64,000 nucleotides of DNA from Halomonas sp. M20 (GTDB lineage Bacteria; Pseudomonadota; Gammaproteobacteria; Pseudomonadales; Halomonadaceae): NCBI RefSeq assembly GCF_020622265.1, contig NZ_JACNMQ010000001.1:558001-622000 (forward strand), written 5' to 3'. Shown piece by piece: positions 37,228-46,398 of this stretch. The position numbers were made by a program, and so were the translations under genes. A model generated the notes under the pieces. It made no database searches and had not been told where the DNA came from. It was given only the letters and a program-made list of their open reading frames with translations. Position 1 is the first letter of the stretch. Each line of letters begins with the position of its first letter.

Positions 37228-38612
37228 ACGACAAGACCAACGCTTCAGGCGATAGCGACGATCGCAGCGTCGACGTCACACCCAAGCAGGCTCTGCCCGA
37301 CAGCGCCGCGGGGCCCACCGGGAAGCTACCCACTTCGGACAAGCGCTATCGGCGTCTGGGGTATGGCATTCTGCTGGTGGCTTTCGGCGGTTTCGGCGGC
37401 TGGGCGGCCACCGCCGATCTGGCGGTGGCAGTCGTGGCACCCGGCTCCGTGTCCGTCGAATCCTTCAAGAAGACGGTGCAACATTTCGAGGGCGGCATCG
37501 TCAAGAAAATCCTGGTCAGGGACGGCGATCACGTAGAGGCCGGGGAGCCGGTAGTGATATTGAACAATACCCAGGCGCTTTCGCAGCTGCAGATCGCCCG
37601 CTCTCAATATCTGATCAATCGGGCCGCAGAGGTGCGGCTGCTGGCGGAACAGAAGGGAAGCGACTCCCTGGATTTCCCCGATGAGCTGCTCGGCAGCGAC
37701 TCCCAGCGGGTCAATGAAGTGCTGGCGGTACAAAACGCGCTGTTCGCCGCTCGTCGGGATGCGCTGCAAGGCACCCTGGAAGCGCTGGACGAGCAAGTCG
37801 TGCAGATGCGCGAACAGATTCAGGGCTTCGAGTCGATGATCGGCAACAATCGCTCCCGGCTCAACTCCTTGAAAGAAGAGGCTGGCGACTACCGTTCTTT
37901 GTACAAGGAGGGGCTGGGTGACAATCAGCGGGTGCGGGAGCTCGAGCGCCAGATTCTGCAATACGAAGGCGAGATCGCTCAGCACCGATCGGAGATCGCC
38001 CGGCTGAAGTCCCAGATCAGTGAGAACAAGGTACAAAAACAAGTCAAACGGCAAGAGTTTCAAAAAGAGATCGGCGAACGCCTGCGGGAAGCCCAGGTCA
38101 GCATTGCCGATGCGGAAGAGCGCATCACCGCTCTGAGCGATCAGGTCGAGCGCACCACCGTTCTGGCTCCGGTCTCCGGTACCGTGGTGGGCCTGCAGGT
38201 GCATACCCTGGGCGCCGTGGTCAAACCCGGAGACCCGATCATGGAAGTGGTGCCCTCCGGCGATGGATTCGTGGTCGAAGCCCGGGTGCCGGATCGGGAC
38301 GTGGACAACGTCTATCGTGGCCAGGAGGCTGAAATACGCTTCAGCGCTTTCAATCAGCGTCTGAGTAACGTCATCGAAGGCGAAGTCATCCACCTCAGTG
38401 CGGATACCTTCCAGGACGAGGCCACCGGTGCCTACTACTACAAGGCGCGCATCAAGGTGACGGAACAGGGCGCGAAAGACATGACCGAAAACATGCAGCT
38501 TCTGGCGGGGATGCCTGCAGAAGTCATGATTCGCACCGGTGAACGCACGTTCGCCAGTTACATCGCCAAGCCCATCACCGATATGCTGGCACGCGCCATG
38601 CAGGAGGAATAG
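37224..38612 (+). CDS. Type I secretion membrane-fusion protein (HlyD/PrtE-like)
   Basis: A 462-residue adaptor with a 44-residue cytoplasmic N-terminus, one helix (about 45-62) and a split lipoyl/barrel domain around a long coiled-coil hairpin (about 130-300). The family start of the lipoyl part is VQHFEGGIVKKILVRDGDHVEAGE. The C-terminal RTGERTFASYIAKPITD is typical of PrtE/RsaE. It links the ABC transporter to the TolC-like channel; it overlaps the transporter gene by 4 bp. Confidence 0.92.
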   Translation: MNDKTNASGDSDDRSVDVTPKQALPDSAAGPTGKLPTSDKRYRRLGYGILLVAFGGFGGWAATADLAVAVVAPGSVSVESFKKTVQHFEGGIVKKILVRDGDHVEAGEPVVILNNTQALSQLQIARSQYLINRAAEVRLLAEQKGSDSLDFPDELLGSDSQRVNEVLAVQNALFAARRDALQGTLEALDEQVVQMREQIQGFESMIGNNRSRLNSLKEEAGDYRSLYKEGLGDNQRVRELERQILQYEGEIAQHRSEIARLKSQISENKVQKQVKRQEFQKEIGERLREAQVSIADAEERITALSDQVERTTVLAPVSGTVVGLQVHTLGAVVKPGDPIMEVVPSGDGFVVEARVPDRDVDNVYRGQEAEIRFSAFNQRLSNVIEGEVIHLSADTFQDEATGAYYYKARIKVTEQGAKDMTENMQLLAGMPAEVMIRTGERTFASYIAKPITDMLARAMQEE

Positions 38613-38618
38613 TTCGTC

Positions 38619-40157
38619 GTGTCCGCCCCGAAAAAGCCGTATCCGTTGCTACCCCTGGTTGGGGTGACCTTGGGCGCATTGCTGACTCCGTTGGCGAGCG
38701 CTCAAGACGCTTCTTTCTATGAGCAAGCCGAGGTTCGACAAGCTCAGGCTCAAGTGGCTCAAGCTCGAATGCCTCAAGCTCAAGTGCCCCAGGCTCAGGA
38801 GAACGTCGGTACCGGCGCCTTCCCCGTGGAAGGCGAAAATGTCGTTGCTGCCTTGCCTTCGCTTTCGGCGCTGTTCGGTCTCGCGCTGGGTCACGATGCA
38901 CAGCTTGCCAGTCAGCGCTACGACATGCAGGCAACCGCCCAACAAGTGCCCCAGGCCAAGGCGGGATTGAGACCTCAAGTCGATGCCAGCGCCGCTTACA
39001 TCTATCAGGACTCGGATAACTACTACACCGGCAATCCGGATTTCGACCCGGCCAATGAGTTCACCGATCCGGACAATGAAACCCGCTACCTAGGCAGAAC
39101 CGACGACACCACCTGGCAGATACAGGTTACCCAGCCGCTGTTCAGCCTCGAACGCTGGCGTCAGGTCGACAAGGCTGAAGCGCAGGAGAGCGCCGCGGAG
39201 CTTCAAGTGGCGGTTGCCGAGCGGGATCTGGCTCTGGGCGTCGCCGAGGCCTATCTCGACGCCTATCTTGCCTCGCGCAAGCTGGGGCTGCTCGATTCCA
39301 AGCGGGAAGCACTCACCCTTCAGGTAAAGCAGGCCCAGCGCGCCTACGACCTGGGCGTGGGGGATCGCATCAATCTGTTCGAGTCCCAGTCCCGGCGCGA
39401 TCAGGCCGTCGCCGATCAGATTCGTGCGGAGAACGAGCTGGACAACGCTTTGAGCGACCTGCAGCGTCTTACGGGGCAGTTGCCGGAATTTTCCGGGGTG
39501 AAGCTGGGAGATCTCGGAAGCTTGAAGGTGGCCAGCGACTGGGGCGAGGAAAAGGACTGGCTTTCCCGCACCGGTGGCAATGTCGAGGTGCAGCTGGCCA
39601 AACAGCAGCAGCAGGTAGCCCGGGAAGATACCGCAATACGCCGCGCCGGCCACTATCCGGAACTGAATCTCAACCTGGCTTACTCGGATCGCAGTTCCAA
39701 CGACCCCTTTCGCGAGAGCGAAAATACCTCCGCAAACGTCGAGCTCAATGTGCCCATCTATCGGGGAGGGTATACCAGCGCGAGCGTTCGTCAGGGAGAA
39801 CTGACGGCACTTGCAAGCGAAGCGACCTATACGAACACTCTCAACCTGGCGCGCCAGGAAGTGCGTAAACGGCTGCGTAGCCTAAATGGCGACGTGCGAC
39901 AGATCGAGGCGCTCAAACGCTCTATCGAGTCCAGTCGTCTTTTCCTGGAAGCCGCCGAGAAGGGTGAGAAACTGGGTCTGCGCGATCTGGTGGATGTGCT
40001 CGATGCCCGCGCGGAGCTCTATGATCTGCGCATTCAGTTCGTTGAAGTCGTCCGCCAGTATCTGCTTGATAACTTGAATCTGGAAGCAGCCGTGGGGGGC
40101 TTGGATACCCAGGATCTAGTCGAGGTGACATCGCTGCTGTCGCGCATATCGGGATAG
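38619..40157 (+). CDS. Type I secretion outer-membrane channel (TolC/PrtF-like)
   Basis: A 512-residue TolC-family protein with GTG start (AGGAGG 11 nt upstream) and a signal peptide (cut near PLASAQ). The mature N-terminus carries a short degenerate repeat rich in AQA/PQAQ (about residues 38-62), unusual for the family. The TolC core follows with LGVGDRINLFESQSRRDQ and LGLRDLVDVLDARAELYDL as equivalent motifs in the two halves. Third gene of the type I system. Confidence 0.9.
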   Translation: MSAPKKPYPLLPLVGVTLGALLTPLASAQDASFYEQAEVRQAQAQVAQARMPQAQVPQAQENVGTGAFPVEGENVVAALPSLSALFGLALGHDAQLASQRYDMQATAQQVPQAKAGLRPQVDASAAYIYQDSDNYYTGNPDFDPANEFTDPDNETRYLGRTDDTTWQIQVTQPLFSLERWRQVDKAEAQESAAELQVAVAERDLALGVAEAYLDAYLASRKLGLLDSKREALTLQVKQAQRAYDLGVGDRINLFESQSRRDQAVADQIRAENELDNALSDLQRLTGQLPEFSGVKLGDLGSLKVASDWGEEKDWLSRTGGNVEVQLAKQQQQVAREDTAIRRAGHYPELNLNLAYSDRSSNDPFRESENTSANVELNVPIYRGGYTSASVRQGELTALASEATYTNTLNLARQEVRKRLRSLNGDVRQIEALKRSIESSRLFLEAAEKGEKLGLRDLVDVLDARAELYDLRIQFVEVVRQYLLDNLNLEAAVGGLDTQDLVEVTSLLSRISG

Positions 40158-40248
40158 GGCTTGATGCTTCGCCACGCGAACAATGACATGCTATGAATGG
40201 TGATGCGCGGCTTCGATGCCGCCATCGTCGTTATTGTGGACATGTTTT

Positions 40249-40279
40249 TTGGTGTCTTTCGTCTCGAATACTCTACAAT
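40249..40279 (+). promoter_or_regulatory. Possible sigma-70 promoter for the manC operon
   Basis: TTGGTG (40249-40254) and TACAAT (40274-40279) with a 19-bp spacer in the 219-bp gap between the type I genes and manC. The spacing is long and the -35 weak, so this is only a candidate. Confidence 0.25.
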
Positions 40280-40376
40280 CCCGTCGAGTACCCTCTGTCG
40301 AGCATCGCCGACGGCCTGCTTCTGCCCGCAATCGGCGAAACCCTCGGCCCCTATAGGCCTTGACGCTGGAGCATTC

Positions 40377-41849
40377 ATGATACTACCCGTCATATTGTCC
40401 GGCGGTTCCGGTTCCCGTTTGTGGCCGGTGTCCCGGGAGCACTACCCAAAGCAATTTCTCAAGCTCAACTCGGAAACGTTGACGCTGTTGCAGGAAACTA
40501 TTCGCCGCACCGAAAACATCCCCGAGTGCTTGCCCCCGCTGCTGGTGTGCAACGAGCAGCATCGTTTTCTGGTAGCAGAACAGCTGCAGCAGCTTGGCAT
40601 TACCGGCTCACGCATCCTGCTGGAGCCGGATGGGCGCAATACTGCCCCGGCGTTGACTTTGGCGGCCCTGGCGGCCCTCGAAATTGATGAAGAACTGCAA
40701 CTGCTGGTCATGCCCGCGGATCATGTCATCGAGCAGCCCGAAGCCTTTGTCGCGGCGGTTGAGCAAGGCCGCTCCCTGGTAAAAGAGGGGTGTCTGGTGA
40801 CCTTCGGCATCACGCCGCACTCTCCCAATACCGGCTACGGCTATATCAGCAAGGGCGAGGCGCTGGGGGTGGGCTATCGGGTCGATACCTTTGTCGAGAA
40901 ACCCGACCGGGATCGGGCCCAGCAGTATCTGGATAGTGGCGATTACCTTTGGAACAGTGGCATCTTCCTATTCGGCGCCAGGCAGTATCTGACGGAAATC
41001 GCCGAGCACGCGCCGAAAATTCTTGAATGCTGCAACGCCGCCTTCGCCCAGCGCCAGGAAGATCTGGACTTTCTGCGTATCGGTGCCAAGGCTTTCGCGG
41101 AGTGCCCCAGCGATTCCATCGACTATGCGGTCATGGAACACACCCGACGTGCGGCGCTAGTGCCTATGGATCCGGGTTGGAACGACATCGGCGCCTGGGA
41201 CGCCATTCATGCGCTCAGCAGCAACACCAAGGATGATAACGGCAACGCCATCCAAGGCGACGTGCTGCTGCACGATGTCAGCGGCAGCTTCGTGCGCAGC
41301 GATTCGCGCCTGGTCGCGGCGGTAGGGGTTCAGGATCTGATCATCGTCGAGACCGATGACGCGGTGCTGGTGGCGGGCCGCGACCATGTGCAGGACACCA
41401 AGCAGATCGTGAATATCCTGAAGACGCAGCATCGCAGTGAAGGCCAAGTGCATCAATGCGTGTATCGCCCCTGGGGCCATTACCGCACCATGGTCATCAG
41501 CGAGGGCTTTCAGGTGAAGGAGATTGTGGTCAATCCGGGCCAGGCCCTATCCCTACAGATGCATCACCACCGCGCCGAGCATTGGGTCGTTGTACAGGGC
41601 ACCGCCAAGGTGACTCAGGGCCAAGGGCACGGCGACGCCGAGAGCATGAAAAGCTTTCTGCTCTCCGAGGATGAGTCCACCTATATCTCCCTGGGCACGG
41701 TGCATCGGCTCGAGAACCCCGGTGTCATTCCCCTGCGTTTGATCGAAGTGCAGACCGGCAGCTACCTGGGGGAGGACGATATCGTACGGTTCAACGATGT
41801 CTATGGGCGAGTGGCTACCCACGCGGCTTCCGAGGAACAGAATGCCTGA
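40377..41849 (+). CDS. manC: Mannose-1-P guanylyltransferase / mannose-6-P isomerase
   Basis: A 490-residue bifunctional enzyme. The N-terminal nucleotidyltransferase has LSGGSGSRLWPVSREHYPKQF and FVEKPDRDRA. The C-terminal cupin isomerase domain (about 360-480) has RPWGHY, FQVKEIVVNPG and the metal-binding LQMHHHRAEHWVVV. It makes GDP-mannose from mannose-6-P. The start is ATG 40377; the frame extends upstream without family similarity. It opens the polysaccharide operon and overlaps the next gene. Confidence 0.95.
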   Translation: MILPVILSGGSGSRLWPVSREHYPKQFLKLNSETLTLLQETIRRTENIPECLPPLLVCNEQHRFLVAEQLQQLGITGSRILLEPDGRNTAPALTLAALAALEIDEELQLLVMPADHVIEQPEAFVAAVEQGRSLVKEGCLVTFGITPHSPNTGYGYISKGEALGVGYRVDTFVEKPDRDRAQQYLDSGDYLWNSGIFLFGARQYLTEIAEHAPKILECCNAAFAQRQEDLDFLRIGAKAFAECPSDSIDYAVMEHTRRAALVPMDPGWNDIGAWDAIHALSSNTKDDNGNAIQGDVLLHDVSGSFVRSDSRLVAAVGVQDLIIVETDDAVLVAGRDHVQDTKQIVNILKTQHRSEGQVHQCVYRPWGHYRTMVISEGFQVKEIVVNPGQALSLQMHHHRAEHWVVVQGTAKVTQGQGHGDAESMKSFLLSEDESTYISLGTVHRLENPGVIPLRLIEVQTGSYLGEDDIVRFNDVYGRVATHAASEEQNA

Positions 41850-43110
41850 AGGAAGCGACATATCCATGGAAGGGTGCGCAGACACGCCTGAGAAAGCCGC
41901 GCTTCAGGTGGCAACCACCTCGCCCCTAGCGCAGGTGCGCCAGGCAACGTCACCCTGGCGGGTCGCAATCATCCACGATTGGCTGATCACCAATGGCGGT
42001 GCCGAAAAGGTACTCGAGGCGCTTTTGCGGGCATGGCCTCAGGCGGATATCTTTACCCTCGTCGATACTCTTCCGGGACCACAGCGCGGCTGGCTGGAAG
42101 GGCACAGGATCACCACCAGTTTCCTGCAGCGCCTTCCCTTGGCAAAAAAGCACTACCGACACTTTTTGCCTTTGATGCCCTTTGCCATCGAGCAGTTCGA
42201 CGTGGCCGACTATGATTTGGTCATCTCATCGAGTCATGCGGTGGCAAAGGGCGTGGTCTCTCATCCGCAGCAGACCCATATCTGCTATTGCCACACCCCG
42301 ATTCGCTACGCCTGGGACATGAAGGAGCGCTATTTGAAAGATGCGGGTCTGAAGTTCCCGCTCTCCTGGCTGGCCCGTCATGTGCTCCATCGGCTGCGCC
42401 AGTGGGATTACTTCTCGTCGACTCAGGTGGATCACTTCTGGGCCAACTCCGCCAATGTGGCCGGGCGCATCAAAAAGTATTATCGGCGCGACGCCCAAGT
42501 GCTTCATCCACCGGTAGCGGTCAACCGGCTCGAGTGCAATGCCGGCCTGCGAGAGGATTTTTATCTGGCAGCGTCCCGGCTGGTGCCCTACAAACGGCTG
42601 GACCTAATCCTCGAGACCTTTCTGGCGCTACCCGAGCGGCGCCTGGTGATCATTGGCGATGGGCCGGAGCGGAAACGCTTGACCAAGATGGCCCAGGGCG
42701 CGGCCAACATCGAGGTGCTGGGCTACTGCGAGGATGAAGTACTGCAGGATTATCTTTCCCGGGCCCGAGGGTTCATTTTCGCCGCCAACGAAGACTTCGG
42801 CATCCTGCCTCTAGAGGCTCAGGCCTGCGGCACTCCGGTGATCGCTTTTGGTCGGGGCGGTGCACGGGAGACGGTGCGCCCGGCGAGTCACCCGAGCGAC
42901 GAGAATGCCACCGGCGTATTCTTCGAGCATCACACCCCCCAAAGCCTGCGCGAGGCGATTCTTGGATTTGAGGTGCGCCAGTTTTCGCCTCAGGCCTGTC
43001 GGCGCAACGCGGAGCGCTTTTCTGAAGAAAACTTCTGGGAGCGCCTGCATTCTTTATTGGAGACCGCAGGGCTACTGGAAACGGCAGTGTTGCCCCGCGA
43101 ACCATCATGA
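41842..43110 (+). CDS. GT4 glycosyltransferase (WbaZ-like)
   Basis: About 422 residues, GT-B fold. The N-terminal acceptor domain contains VAIIHDWLITNGGAEKVLE, HICYCHTPIRYAWDM. The donor domain has AASRLVPYKRLDLI, VIIGDGPERKRL and the E-x7-E type NEDFGILPLEAQACGTPV. By pattern it resembles mannosyl/rhamnosyl transferases of O-polysaccharide loci. The ATG at 41842 overlaps the manC stop by 8 bp; the ATG at 41866 has a good GAAGGAAG site and is an alternative. Overlaps the next GT by 4 bp. Confidence 0.85.
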   Translation: MPEGSDISMEGCADTPEKAALQVATTSPLAQVRQATSPWRVAIIHDWLITNGGAEKVLEALLRAWPQADIFTLVDTLPGPQRGWLEGHRITTSFLQRLPLAKKHYRHFLPLMPFAIEQFDVADYDLVISSSHAVAKGVVSHPQQTHICYCHTPIRYAWDMKERYLKDAGLKFPLSWLARHVLHRLRQWDYFSSTQVDHFWANSANVAGRIKKYYRRDAQVLHPPVAVNRLECNAGLREDFYLAASRLVPYKRLDLILETFLALPERRLVIIGDGPERKRLTKMAQGAANIEVLGYCEDEVLQDYLSRARGFIFAANEDFGILPLEAQACGTPVIAFGRGGARETVRPASHPSDENATGVFFEHHTPQSLREAILGFEVRQFSPQACRRNAERFSEENFWERLHSLLETAGLLETAVLPREPS

Positions 43111-44339
43111 ATCTGATCATCAATCTGGAACCGCTACTTAAACCCCTCACTGGCATCGGCCACTACACGCGCGAGCTTGCAAGAGAGCTGACAAGAGTGC
43201 CAGTTGCCGGTTCTGGAATGAGCGAGGCTGGCGAAATAGCCGGGCTTCTCGGGCCGCGTATCGTTCACTTGAGCAGTGATCATCCGCTGCTGGGCGGCAA
43301 TATTGATGCCAATAATCCTCCCGCCGCCGAGGCCGAAAGGCCATCGTCGGCACCGGAAGGGCGCCTGTCTCAATGGGCCCGGCGCTATCTGCGTAATGGC
43401 GCCACTCGCTATCTGTATCACAAGGCCACGGGGCTGCAATTGCGCCGCTATGCAACTCGGCAGGCAAGCCCTGAAGAAGCGCTCTACTGGGAGCCCAACT
43501 ATGTGCGCCTGCCCTGGCCTGGCAGGAGCGTGGTCACGGTTCACGATCTTTCCCATCGCCGTTTTCCCGAGTATCACCCAAGCGATCGCATCGCCTTTCT
43601 CGAACGCCATTTACAGGCCAGCCTGGACGGCGCCACCCGCATCAATGTGGTTTCCCAGTTCACCTCAGATGAACTGACCGCACTCTATGACATTGACCCG
43701 GCCCGTATCGATATCGTCTCTCCCGGTGTCGGCGAGCGTTTTTTTGACGTGGATACCCACCAGCGTGAACGAGTGCGCAAGTGTCACGATCTGCCGGCGC
43801 ATTACTGTCTGAGCGTTGGAACACTCGAGCCACGCAAGAATTTGCCGCGCCTGCTCGACGCCTTTCTTGATCAATCGCTAGAGCGCCAGCGGGAATGCCC
43901 ACTACTCTTGGTAGGGCAGCGTGGCTGGGGCAATCAACAGCTGTCTCGAAAGGCGCTGGACGCGCTTGAGGATGGTCGCCTGCGCCAGCTGGGTTACATT
44001 CAGGATGCGGATCTACCGGCGCTGTATGCAAATGCCACATTGTTTGCATATATGTCGCGTTATGAAGGCTTCGGCATGCCGGTCATCGAGGCCATGGCCG
44101 CGGGTGTGCCGGTGGTCACTGCGGATCGTACCGCCACTCGCGAGGTCGCGGCGGAGGCCGCTCTCAAGGTCGATCCAGATGATGCCGGCGCCATTCGCCA
44201 GGCCCTGGAACGATTGCAGGATGACAGCGCCCTGGGGCGGTCATTGCGGGAAGCGGGACGAGTGCGTGCCGGGCATTTTACTTGGCAGCACAGCGCGGCT
44301 AACCTGCGTGCCTCCTTTCGTCATGCCATGAGTCATTGA
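43107..44339 (+). CDS. GT4 glycosyltransferase
   Basis: A 410-residue GT-B enzyme. The N-terminal motif is INLEPLLKPLTGIGHYTREL. It has VVTVHDLSHRRFPEYHP, the donor-site start LSVGTLEPRKNLPRLLDAF, and the EGFGMPVIEAMAAGVPVV signature of GT4 mannosyltransferase-like enzymes. Coupled to both neighbours (ATGA upstream; TTGA junction downstream). Acceptor and linkage unknown; with ManC in the operon, GDP-mannose or a derivative is the likely donor. Confidence 0.87.
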   Translation: MNLIINLEPLLKPLTGIGHYTRELARELTRVPVAGSGMSEAGEIAGLLGPRIVHLSSDHPLLGGNIDANNPPAAEAERPSSAPEGRLSQWARRYLRNGATRYLYHKATGLQLRRYATRQASPEEALYWEPNYVRLPWPGRSVVTVHDLSHRRFPEYHPSDRIAFLERHLQASLDGATRINVVSQFTSDELTALYDIDPARIDIVSPGVGERFFDVDTHQRERVRKCHDLPAHYCLSVGTLEPRKNLPRLLDAFLDQSLERQRECPLLLVGQRGWGNQQLSRKALDALEDGRLRQLGYIQDADLPALYANATLFAYMSRYEGFGMPVIEAMAAGVPVVTADRTATREVAAEAALKVDPDDAGAIRQALERLQDDSALGRSLREAGRVRAGHFTWQHSAANLRASFRHAMSH

Positions 44340-44344
44340 ACGCC

Positions 44345-45148
44345 ATGCGACAGCACCTTCGCGCTCTGCGCGCCAGCATACCGGTGATACTGCATCTGGC
44401 TCGACAGGATCTCATTGACCGCCATTCCGGGTCGCTGCTGGGCGCCACCTGGACCTTCATCGGTCCGCTGGTCAATATTCTGGTCTTTGTGCTGGTGTTC
44501 TCCCGTATCATGGGAGCCAAGCTCGAAGGCTTCGGCGCCGAAATCGATCAGTACTCCTACAGCATCTATCTTATCTGTGGGGTGCTGGCCTGGGCTGCCT
44601 TCGCCAACAGCCTTGCGCGCATCACCAATCTTTTTCGCGACCAGAGCAATCTGGTTACCAAGGTGAACATCTCCCTGCTGGCGCTGCCGCTCGCTGTGCT
44701 GCTGGCGGAAACCATCGTCTATGCCATCAGCATGTGCTTCTTCATTGGCTTTCTAGTGCTGATCGATTTTCCCATCACACTCTACTGGCTGGGCGTGCCG
44801 CTAATTTTTGCCCTGCAGTGCGCAAGCGTCTATGCGGTGGGCCTTGGGCTTGCGATCATGGCGGTGTATTTGAAGGATATCAAGGAAGTGGTCGCCGTGG
44901 TGCTGCAGGTGTGGTTCTGGATCACCCCCATTGTCTATGTGCCTCAGATCATTCCGCCCTGGGCGCTGCCCTGGATGCAGCTCAATCCGTTTTATACCCT
45001 GGTCAATTCCTATCGCGACCTGATCATGTATCAGCGTCTGCCGGATCTGTCCCATATTGCGCTGTTTGCGCTGGTCACCGCCGGGGTGCTGTCGCTCTCC
45101 CTGTGGCTTTTGGGCAGAACCGAACGCGATCTGCGCGATTGTCTGTAA
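44345..45148 (+). CDS. wzm: Polysaccharide ABC transporter permease (Wzm-like)
   Basis: A 267-residue ABC-2 permease with about six helices. It shows LARQDLIDRHSGSLLGATWTF (amphipathic start typical of Wzm/TagG) and a C-terminal WFWITPIVYV..LNPFYTLVNSYRDL. It exports an undecaprenyl-linked polysaccharide with the ATPase encoded next. A TTG at 44336 overlapping the previous stop is an alternative start. Confidence 0.9.
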   Translation: MRQHLRALRASIPVILHLARQDLIDRHSGSLLGATWTFIGPLVNILVFVLVFSRIMGAKLEGFGAEIDQYSYSIYLICGVLAWAAFANSLARITNLFRDQSNLVTKVNISLLALPLAVLLAETIVYAISMCFFIGFLVLIDFPITLYWLGVPLIFALQCASVYAVGLGLAIMAVYLKDIKEVVAVVLQVWFWITPIVYVPQIIPPWALPWMQLNPFYTLVNSYRDLIMYQRLPDLSHIALFALVTAGVLSLSLWLLGRTERDLRDCL

Positions 45149-45159
45149 GTGAGCCTGAC

Positions 45160-46386
45160 ATGATCGAGATTCAAGGCCTCAACAAGTCCTTCAAGCTGTT
45201 TCATCGACCCATCGACCGCTTTCTCGAGGCCGTTACCGGGAAAAACCGCCATACCAGCTACCATGCCCTGAAGGACATCAGCTTCCAGGTTGCTCCTGGC
45301 GAAGTGCTGGGTGTGCTGGGCCGAAACGGCGCCGGCAAATCGACGCTGCTCAAGCTGCTCACCGGGGTACTCTTGCCGGACAGCGGCACCATCGACATCG
45401 ACGGACGCATTACCGGCCTTTTGGAGCTGGGCACCGGCTTCAACGTGGAGCTCACCGGCCGTCAGAACATTAACGCCAACGCCCTGATGCTGGGCATGAC
45501 CCATGATGAAATCGAGGCTAGACGCGATGCCATCATCGAGTTCTCGGAGCTTGGCAGCTACATCGATGAGCCGCTGCGCACCTACTCCTCCGGCATGACC
45601 ATGCGCCTGGCGTTTTCCATTGCCATTCACGCGGATCCGCGCTGCTTTCTGGTAGATGAAGCCTTGTCGGTAGGAGATGGCTATTTCCAGCAGAAGTGCA
45701 TGAAGCGCATTCGTGAGTTCAAGGACAGCGGCGGCTCGATCCTGTTTGTCTCCCATGACCTCAATGCGGTCAAGATGCTCTGCGATCGGGCCCTGGTGCT
45801 GGAAGACGGCCATGTTGTCTTTAACGGTGATGCGGACGATGCGGTCAATCGTTACAACCGCATCATGGCCCGTCAGGCGGAAGAGGAAGAAGGGCGTCAT
45901 CAGGATCGCCATCACGGCGCCTATGGCAGCGGCGAGATTCGCGTCATCCACGGCGAAGTCATAGGGGACGACAGTCATAGCGCCACCATCGCCAGCGGCG
46001 AAATGCTGGACGTGTGCCTGACTTTGAAGGCCAGTACCGACGTTGAGGACGCTACCCTGGGCCTGCTGATACGGGATCGCTTCGGTCAGGACATCTTTGG
46101 CGTCAACACCTTCCAGCTTGACCAGTCCCTGTCGCTGAAACAGGCCCAGTCCCAGCAGGTGCATCTGCGCGTCAAGGCGGATATCGCCCCGGGCAAGTAC
46201 ACCGTCACCGTTGCCCTGCACAGCCGTGAACATCATCTGGAAGACTGCTATTGGTGGTGCGACAGCTATCTGCAGTTCGAAGTGGCCGGCTACAAGCAGC
46301 ACCTGTTCTCCGGTGTCTGCCGCCTGCCCATGGAATTACAGCTGGCCCCGGCGCAAACCCCGGATACTGCCAGCCAGCAGCCTTAG
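45160..46386 (+). CDS. wzt: Polysaccharide ABC transporter ATPase with C-terminal glycan-binding domain (Wzt-like)
   Basis: A 408-residue protein. The ATPase (about 1-250) has Walker A GRNGAGKST, the TGLLELGTGFNVELTGRQN block, signature YSSGMTMRLAFSIA and FLVDEALSVGD. The C-terminal beta-sandwich (about 255-400) resembles the Wzt carbohydrate-binding domain, which recognises the modified chain end in O9a-type export. The start is the ATG at 45160 (MIEIQGLNKSF); the frame extends upstream through wzm only by chance. It precedes the methyltransferase gene, the usual partner that creates the recognised terminus. Confidence 0.9.
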   Translation: MIEIQGLNKSFKLFHRPIDRFLEAVTGKNRHTSYHALKDISFQVAPGEVLGVLGRNGAGKSTLLKLLTGVLLPDSGTIDIDGRITGLLELGTGFNVELTGRQNINANALMLGMTHDEIEARRDAIIEFSELGSYIDEPLRTYSSGMTMRLAFSIAIHADPRCFLVDEALSVGDGYFQQKCMKRIREFKDSGGSILFVSHDLNAVKMLCDRALVLEDGHVVFNGDADDAVNRYNRIMARQAEEEEGRHQDRHHGAYGSGEIRVIHGEVIGDDSHSATIASGEMLDVCLTLKASTDVEDATLGLLIRDRFGQDIFGVNTFQLDQSLSLKQAQSQQVHLRVKADIAPGKYTVTVALHSREHHLEDCYWWCDSYLQFEVAGYKQHLFSGVCRLPMELQLAPAQTPDTASQQP

Positions 46387-46398
46387 GAACGAACGCTC

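Noticed and set aside
37326-38393. A 355-codon open frame on the minus strand
   Set aside because: Antisense to the HlyD-like adaptor, whose domain structure is clear.
45031-46302. A 423-codon open frame on the minus strand
   Set aside because: Antisense to the Wzt ATPase, which has all ABC motifs; the antisense translation is low-complexity and unrecognisable.
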